A stretch of DNA of 64,000 nucleotides from Fontibacillus panacisegetis (lineage in GTDB: Bacteria; Bacillota; Bacilli; Paenibacillales; Paenibacillaceae), in contig NZ_FNBG01000018.1 of assembly GCF_900102215.1 (NCBI RefSeq), positions 40,900 through 104,899 on the forward strand, in the 5' to 3' direction. A model generated the notes under the pieces. The model worked only from the letters and a program-made list of their open reading frames with translations, made no database searches and was not told the origin of the DNA. The number at the start of each line of letters is the position of its first letter. Position 1 is the stretch's first letter. This document shows positions 64,000 through 64,000 of this stretch, one piece after another. A program made the position numbers and the translations under genes.

Positions 64000-64000
64000 T

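Overview
The window looks like a chromosomal stretch of a Paenibacillus-type, low-to-mid GC, endospore-forming member of the Bacillota. The signs are T-box leaders, an L20-type leader on infC-rpmI-rplT, a mutS2-zapA-pheT-pheS neighbourhood as in Bacillus, MnmM/YtqB, YtqA, YwbE, YvaD and YkuU homologues, a CotF-like coat protein and strong AGGAGG ribosome-binding sites. The species is inferred from gene content only.

Layout. 0.3-6.8 kb: CotF-like protein, FAD oxidoreductase, an Asp/His-rich zinc protein, a MITE-like repeat, a 27-residue membrane peptide beside a DUF350 protein, mutS2, a YvlD-like membrane protein and a CuA-type cupredoxin lipoprotein. 6.9-12.6 kb: a ZapA protein with an unusually long coiled coil, pheT, pheS and a T-box leader. 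12.7-15.2 kb: a visibly GC-richer block (YwbE, GyrI-like, zinc ribbon, WYL regulator) and tRNA-Gly/tRNA-Pro. 15.5-24 kb: a GGDEF-EAL protein, a DRE-TIM aldolase, a Fur-boxed feoA-feoB-small Cys-rich protein operon, a sporulation-type histidine kinase, a zinc-finger-like protein and a YkuU peroxiredoxin. 24.2-32.6 kb: branched-chain amino acid genes (T-box, ilvB-ilvN-ilvC-leuA ... leuB), with gldA and a MITE-like element between leuA and leuB. 32.9-38.6 kb: GNAT, a Gly/Tyr-rich protein and a nupNOPQ-type nucleoside ABC importer. 38.9-52.3 kb: YvaD, rplT/rpmI/infC, two glycosyltransferases, a PAP2 phosphatase, trmB, ytqA-ytqB, VOC, hydrolase, B12 radical SAM, recQ.

52.8-63.6 kb is an accessory island at the 3' end of rlmD. 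The last codons of rlmD (CATGTGGAGTG) recur three more times downstream. Two copies still encode an alternative RlmD C-terminus followed by its own terminator; the last encodes only HVEC and a stop. I read this as tandem att sites left by site-specific integration at rlmD. The segments carry four tiny helix-turn-helix genes, a RidA protein and a broken large serine recombinase; a frameshifted radical SAM gene, an MFS exporter and a NUDIX remnant; and a WecB/TagA/CpsF glycosyltransferase and an AadK-like aminoglycoside 6-adenylyltransferase. A partial IS1182-type transposase runs off the end of the window.

The most striking unexplained structure is a family of intergenic four-unit palindrome arrays (12.1, 25.6 and 52.5 kb). 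Their units are spaced 50/61/51, 51/62/50 and 50/61/51 bp although the spacer sequences are unrelated. The first two units of each array have A-rich loops and the last two T-rich loops, so the whole array is a mirrored, self-complementary structure. I cannot match it to a family I know.
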